This document shows, one piece after another, positions 5,608 through 9,174 of a stretch of DNA of 9,174 nucleotides. The translations under genes were made by a program, and so were the position numbers. The notes beneath the pieces are model-generated. The model was not told the DNA's origin, did not search any database, and was given only the letters and a program-made list of their open reading frames with translations. Where the stretch lies: positions 1 through 9,174 of the forward strand of contig DXVZ01000079.1 in assembly GCA_019417125.1 (NCBI GenBank). The letters run 5' to 3'. Within the stretch, counting starts at the first letter, position 1; the number at the start of each line of letters is the position of its first letter. The stretch is from Phascolarctobacterium sp. (lineage in GTDB: Bacteria > Bacillota > Negativicutes > Acidaminococcales > Acidaminococcaceae).

Positions 5608-7392
5608 ATGAGCAGTATGTTTGATGATTTTAAAGAGCAGGTCCGCTCACAGGCAAATATCGTCGAAATAGTTTCGGAATATGTACCGCTGAAAAAACGC
5701 GGCAGCAGCTATTGGGGCTGCTGTCCTTTTCATGGCGAAAAAACGCCGTCCTTTTCGGTTTCACCGGATAAGAACTTTTTTTATTGTTTCGGCTGCCACG
5801 CCGGCGGCGATGTTTTTACCTTTATTATGAAGGAAGAAAACTGTACCTTTCAGGAAGCCTTAAAAATTTTAGCCAACAAACTTGGCATACCGGTGCCGGA
5901 ACGCGAAAAGACGCGGCAGGAGATTGAACGCGAAAAAGAAACGAAAGAAATTATTGCTGCCAACGAGCTGGCGACACGTTTTTACCAGGCATGCCTTACC
6001 AAAAGCGAGTTCGGCAAACTGGCGCAGCGTTATCTTGCGGGCAGGGGCATAACTCCGGAGATTATAGAAAAATTTTCCATCGGCGTGTCGCTGCCTGGTT
6101 ACACCTCGCTTGTAAAAGCGCTGGGTAAACGCGGCTGCCGCGAGGAACTGCTGATAAAGGCAGGGCTGGCGGTGCGCGGCAGAAACGGCGCGTACGATAA
6201 GTTCCGCGGTAGGGTAATGATACCGATTGAAGACGCGCGCGGTCATGTGGTCGGTTTTGGCGGGCGCATTTTGCAGAATAACGCCGAAGCAGCAAAATAC
6301 ATGAACACTGCCGAAACGGAATGGTTTAATAAGCGCACGCTGCTTTTTGGTTTGCATGCGGCGCTGAAAGAAATAAAAAAACGCCGCCAGGCGATTATTG
6401 TTGAAGGTTATATGGACGCCATCAGCCTGCACGCCGCGGGTATTGACTGGACGGTGGCTTCGATGGGTACGGCGTTTTCGGCAGAGCAGGCAAAGCTTTT
6501 GGCGCGTGTGTGCGATGAAGTTGTGTTTTCGTACGACAGCGACGAAGCTGGGCAGCGCGCCGATATGCGCGCGGTAAGCATTGCGCGTGCCGCCGGTTTG
6601 AAGGTTAAGGTGCTGGCTGTGCCGGACGGCAAAGACCCGGACGAATTTGTGCGCAAGCATGGCACAGATGCCTATTTGAAACTGGTTAAAAACGCCGCTG
6701 ACGGCATTGATTTTCAGATGCGGCAGGTTATAGCGCAAAATAATGTTTCAAATTTAGCAGGAAAAGTGGAAGCAGTGTCGAATATACTACCATTCCTGTT
6801 AGAATGTAAAAACGATATCGAGGTGGCTGGCTATATCCGCAGGTTGGCGCAGCTGCTTACCATAGATGAAAGCCTTATCATAAGCGAATACCGCAAGCTG
6901 AGCCGCAAAAGCGGCAGGCAGGCGCCAGCAGCGCCACCGGTGCAGCCTAAAACAATGCGCACCTCAGCGCCGGAGGACGAAGCGGAGCAGCAGCTTTTGA
7001 ACATTCTTGCCAAAAATATTATGCTGCTGCCTGTGTTCAGGGATGAAATAACTAAAGCCGGATTTAAATCACCGGAGCGCCAGGAAATTTATTCATCGCT
7101 GGCAGGCATGCTGGAAAATATACCGCAGGATGTTACGGCTGAGCTTTTTAGGGTACTGAGCCCGGAGGCTTCAACTGAGTTTGCGGCGATAATGGCTAAA
7201 AACGTGCAGCCCGGCGACGAGGAAAAACTTATTGCCGACTGCATACGCGTGATGAATAAGGGCAGGCTGGAGGCTTTGTATGAAAAACACAGGCTGCTTG
7301 CCGATGAATATGAACGTTTGGGGGACAGCCGCTTTTTGCAGGAACTTGCAGAAAGCCAGAAGATAAAAGATGCAATCAAAAATTTGTATTAA
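5608..7392 (+). CDS. dnaG: DNA primase
   Basis: DnaG makes the RNA primers for replication, acting with the replicative helicase at the fork. From ATG 5608 the product is 594 residues, close to the 603 of B. subtilis. The CHC2 zinc finger has the pattern CPFHGEKTPSFSVSP...FYCFGC (ligands Cys39, His42, Cys60, Cys63). The catalytic core contains FRGRVMIPIEDARGHVVGFGGR (about 199-220) and the TOPRIM motifs IVEGYMDAISL (Glu266) and SYDSDEAG (Asp310, Asp312). A hydrophilic, Ala/Pro-rich linker near 430-455 leads to a helical C-terminal helicase-binding domain. An upstream in-frame ATG (5578) would add 10 residues. It is rejected because it lies close to the predicted transcription start and has no RBS, whereas GGGAG sits 8 nt before ATG 5608. 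No terminator follows; rpoD is 38 nt downstream, so the two are probably co-transcribed. Confidence 0.97.
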   Translation: MSSMFDDFKEQVRSQANIVEIVSEYVPLKKRGSSYWGCCPFHGEKTPSFSVSPDKNFFYCFGCHAGGDVFTFIMKEENCTFQEALKILANKLGIPVPEREKTRQEIEREKETKEIIAANELATRFYQACLTKSEFGKLAQRYLAGRGITPEIIEKFSIGVSLPGYTSLVKALGKRGCREELLIKAGLAVRGRNGAYDKFRGRVMIPIEDARGHVVGFGGRILQNNAEAAKYMNTAETEWFNKRTLLFGLHAALKEIKKRRQAIIVEGYMDAISLHAAGIDWTVASMGTAFSAEQAKLLARVCDEVVFSYDSDEAGQRADMRAVSIARAAGLKVKVLAVPDGKDPDEFVRKHGTDAYLKLVKNAADGIDFQMRQVIAQNNVSNLAGKVEAVSNILPFLLECKNDIEVAGYIRRLAQLLTIDESLIISEYRKLSRKSGRQAPAAPPVQPKTMRTSAPEDEAEQQLLNILAKNIMLLPVFRDEITKAGFKSPERQEIYSSLAGMLENIPQDVTAELFRVLSPEASTEFAAIMAKNVQPGDEEKLIADCIRVMNKGRLEALYEKHRLLADEYERLGDSRFLQELAESQKIKDAIKNLY

Positions 7393-7415
7393 AATGGTAA
7401 CAGCAGTTTATCACG

Positions 7416-7424
7416 AAGGGAGGG
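7416..7424 (+). promoter_or_regulatory. Strong ribosome binding site of rpoD
   Basis: AAGGGAGGG ends 6 nt before the ATG at 7431 and is purine-rich and close to the ideal Shine-Dalgarno, in keeping with abundant translation of the housekeeping sigma factor. Confidence 0.8.
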
Positions 7425-7430
7425 AACACC

Positions 7431-9017
7431 ATGGCTAATACAAAAATACCGTCCGAGCAGGTTGAGGAATTATTATCTAAAGGAAAATCACATGGCGGTG
7501 TTCTCACTTATCGTGAAATTATGGATTCCATGCAGAACGCTGAGGATATGAGCGCCGATGACATGGATAATATGTACGAACTGATTTCCCAGAAAGGTAT
7601 AGATGTTGTGGACGACGGCAGCGACGATTTGGATTTGGAACCGGAAGCCGTAAGCGAAGCTGACGAAATTAACGAAGCCGAACTTGCCAATATGAGTGTG
7701 CCAGAAGGCGTCAGCATCGATGACCCTGTGCGCATGTATTTAAAGGAAATCGGCCGCGTCCCCCTTTTAGTGGGCGAGGACGAGGTTAAGCTTGCCAAAC
7801 GCATGGATAAGGGCAAACAGGCTTACCGCCTGCTGCACGGCACCAGGCACGGCGTGGTGGCGCCGGTATACAACGGCAAGGATTCTACGGAAGAACTTAT
7901 TGCCAAAGCCCGCCAGCTGATTAAGGACGAAAAAACTATCTGCGACATGCGCAGCATTAATAAAGCGCTGCAATTTATCGAAGCACGCCAGAAAGCAGGT
8001 ACGCCCTGCACGCTGGAAGAATACCAGGCTTTGGTTGCCGATTTTACGCGCGACGAATGTATGCGCCTGCATAAACTTTTAGTTGACGAGCATATCAATA
8101 TCAGCGGCAGCGATAAGGTAACGCCGGACGCGCATACCAGCGACAAGGAAATCCATTCGCTGTTTGATTTAAAAACGATTTTGGAAGAAGTTAAGCGCCG
8201 CCTGCCGGAAGAAAAAGATACGGCTGTTTTTGACGCTTACCTTGAAATTGAGGACGATTATAAAAAACTGCTGGAAGAGGTTTACGAGCAGGGCGAAGAC
8301 GCCAAACGCTGCCTGTCGGAAGCAAACTTGCGACTTGTTGTAAGCATTGCCAAGCGCTATGTGGGGCGCGGCATGCTGTTCCTTGATTTAATTCAGGAGG
8401 GCAACCTCGGCCTTATTAAAGCGGTAGAAAAGTTTGATTATAATAAAGGCTTTAAGTTCAGTACCTATGCAACGTGGTGGATTCGCCAGGCAATTACCAG
8501 GGCCATTGCCGACCAGGCGCGTACCATCCGCATTCCGGTGCATATGGTTGAAACAATTAACAAACTTATCCGCGTATCGCGCCAGCTTTTGCAGGAACTG
8601 GGGCGCGAGCCGCAGCCGGAAGAAATTGCCAAGGAAATGGATACTTCCGTAGACCGCGTGCGCGAGATTATGAAAATTGCGCAGGAACCGGTATCGCTTG
8701 AAACGCCTATCGGCGAAGAAGAAGACTCGCATTTAGGCGATTTTATTGAGGACCACGATGCGCCGGCTCCGGCTGACGCGGCATCGTTTACGCTTTTGCG
8801 AGAACAGCTGGACGAGGTGCTGGAAACGCTGACTGTACGCGAAAAGAAAGTTTTAGAGTTGCGCTTCGGACTTGAGGACGGACGCAGCAGGACGCTGGAA
8901 GAAGTTGGCCAGCATTTTGGCGTAACGCGCGAACGCATCCGCCAGATTGAGGCGAAGGCTTTGCGGAAATTGAGGCATCCCAGCCGCAGCAAACGCCTGA
9001 AAGATTTTTTGGAATAG
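7431..9017 (+). CDS. rpoD: RNA polymerase primary sigma factor RpoD/SigA with a large non-conserved insert
   Basis: This is the housekeeping sigma factor that directs RNA polymerase to -35/-10 promoters. Regions in order: 1.1 (about 1-90, GGVLTYREI and the acidic tail); 1.2 (DDPVRMYLKEIGRVPLL, 97-113, to KRMDKG near 128); an insert of about 160 residues (129-287); region 2 (DAKRCLSEANLRLVVSIAKRYVGRGMLFLDLIQEGN, then FSTYATWWIRQAITRAIADQ, 343-362, for -10 recognition and melting); region 3 (RIPVHMVETINKL to GEEEDSHLGDFIED); and region 4 (TLTVREKKVLELRFG, HTH TLEEVGQHFGVTRERIRQIEAKALRKLRHP, 488-517, for -35 contact). Outside the insert it is very close to Bacillus SigA, including the C-terminal SRSKRLKDFLE. 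At 528 residues it is far longer than the roughly 370 of Bacillus SigA, entirely because of the insert. It follows dnaG by 38 nt. No terminator is seen before the downstream tRNA. Confidence 0.98.
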   Translation: MANTKIPSEQVEELLSKGKSHGGVLTYREIMDSMQNAEDMSADDMDNMYELISQKGIDVVDDGSDDLDLEPEAVSEADEINEAELANMSVPEGVSIDDPVRMYLKEIGRVPLLVGEDEVKLAKRMDKGKQAYRLLHGTRHGVVAPVYNGKDSTEELIAKARQLIKDEKTICDMRSINKALQFIEARQKAGTPCTLEEYQALVADFTRDECMRLHKLLVDEHINISGSDKVTPDAHTSDKEIHSLFDLKTILEEVKRRLPEEKDTAVFDAYLEIEDDYKKLLEEVYEQGEDAKRCLSEANLRLVVSIAKRYVGRGMLFLDLIQEGNLGLIKAVEKFDYNKGFKFSTYATWWIRQAITRAIADQARTIRIPVHMVETINKLIRVSRQLLQELGREPQPEEIAKEMDTSVDRVREIMKIAQEPVSLETPIGEEEDSHLGDFIEDHDAPAPADAASFTLLREQLDEVLETLTVREKKVLELRFGLEDGRSRTLEEVGQHFGVTRERIRQIEAKALRKLRHPSRSKRLKDFLE

Positions 9018-9046
9018 TTGACAATGGATATTAACTTTAGTAAAAT
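9018..9046 (+). promoter_or_regulatory. Consensus sigma-70 promoter for the tRNA gene
   Basis: A perfect TTGACA (9018-9023), a 17-nt spacer and TAAAAT (9041-9046) form a near-ideal housekeeping promoter. The -35 box starts at the base right after the rpoD stop codon. Predicted start is near 9053, about 22 nt before the mature tRNA end. Confidence 0.85.
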
Positions 9047-9074
9047 ATTACTGTTGGCTAATTGTCATCAAATT

Positions 9075-9149
9075 GGGCCTATAGCTCAGTGGTAGAGCCA
9101 TCGGCTCATAACCGATTGGTCGTAGGTTCGAATCCTACTGGGCCCACCA
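9075..9149 (+). tRNA. tRNA with CAU anticodon (elongator Met, or Ile2 reading AUA)
   Basis: A complete 75-nt cloverleaf is visible. The acceptor stem GGGCCTA pairs with TGGGCCC (one T:G wobble). The D arm is GCTC/GAGC with a 7-nt loop. The anticodon stem ATCGG/CCGAT has loop CTCATAA with CAT at 9107-9109. The variable loop is 5 nt. The T arm is GTAGG/CCTAC with loop TTCGAAT. CCA is encoded (9147-9149). A standard scan would call Met from the anticodon. However, the loop CTCATAA resembles Bacillus tRNA-Ile(CAU) rather than its elongator Met (loop TTCATAC). The C4-G69 and C5-G68 pairs also agree with the TilS determinants known from E. coli. A tRNA-Ile2 whose C34 becomes lysidine is therefore a real possibility. 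Initiator tRNA is unlikely, since the first pair is a normal G-C and the anticodon stem lacks three consecutive G-C pairs. Confidence 0.92.
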
Positions 9150-9174
9150 ATAAAAATTAAGACGCAGATTTCGG

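Noticed and set aside
5869..6738. 289-codon open frame on the minus strand
   Set aside because: It lies wholly inside dnaG, antisense, with no RBS, domain or signal. The GC-biased codon structure of dnaG explains the lack of stops.
8465..8992. 175-codon minus-strand frame inside rpoD, rich in Ser and Arg
   Set aside because: Composition is typical of an antisense reading of conserved coding sequence, and the rpoD frame is unmistakable.
1..9174. Mobile element, CRISPR, phage or new defence system
   Set aside because: All coding space is taken up by recognisable core genes plus one stalk-domain protein. No transposase, integrase, array of repeats or foreign-looking cluster is visible.

Overview
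The window most likely comes from a Negativicutes bacterium, that is, a Firmicutes lineage with an outer membrane. Two kinds of evidence agree. The envelope genes are diderm: an SLH-domain porin of the OmpM type and an LptA/OstA-like LPS-transport protein. The housekeeping genes are of Bacillus type: a CcpN-like repressor, the PPDK regulatory protein, dnaG and rpoD, in the same relative order as in Bacillus subtilis. Genus cannot be fixed from the sequence; Acidaminococcaceae/Phascolarctobacterium-like or Selenomonad relatives are possible.

Layout. Positions 1-1220 hold the 3' part of the OmpM-like porin (+), which ends in a strong hairpin terminator. A second, bidirectional hairpin separates it from a convergent secreted stalk-domain (copper amine oxidase N-like) protein (-, 1322-2233). 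An intergenic region of about 200 bp follows, with divergent promoters, a CRP/FNR-like dyad and a SigH-like promoter. It drives a two-gene unit (+): the CcpN-like HTH/CBS repressor and the PPDK regulatory protein (ppsR), which overlap or nearly overlap. A convergent terminator (3915-3944) separates ppsR from a minus-strand lptA-like gene. That gene is divergent from dgt, a dGTPase-like HD hydrolase (+). Then come dnaG and rpoD (+), 38 nt apart. A tRNA with a CAU anticodon follows, with its own consensus promoter starting at the first base after the rpoD stop codon.

How the genes fit together. The CcpN/PpsR pair points to control of the PEP-pyruvate node (gluconeogenesis and pyruvate phosphate dikinase). 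dgt, dnaG and rpoD form a replication/transcription block: dNTP control, primase and the main sigma factor. The porin, LptA and the stalk protein are envelope functions. No mobile element, CRISPR, phage gene or obviously new defence system is visible; this is mostly core chromosome.

The most interesting signals are regulatory. An identical 14-mer (AAAAAGAGGATTTT) lies at the same spacing upstream of the ccpN-like gene and of dnaG, and in both cases it forms the -35 part of a SigH-type promoter. ppsR, and possibly the ccpN-like gene, lack a canonical start codon where the ribosome binding site demands one. RpoD carries an insert of about 160 residues between regions 1.2 and 2.1. No gene-free stretch exceeds 300 bases.
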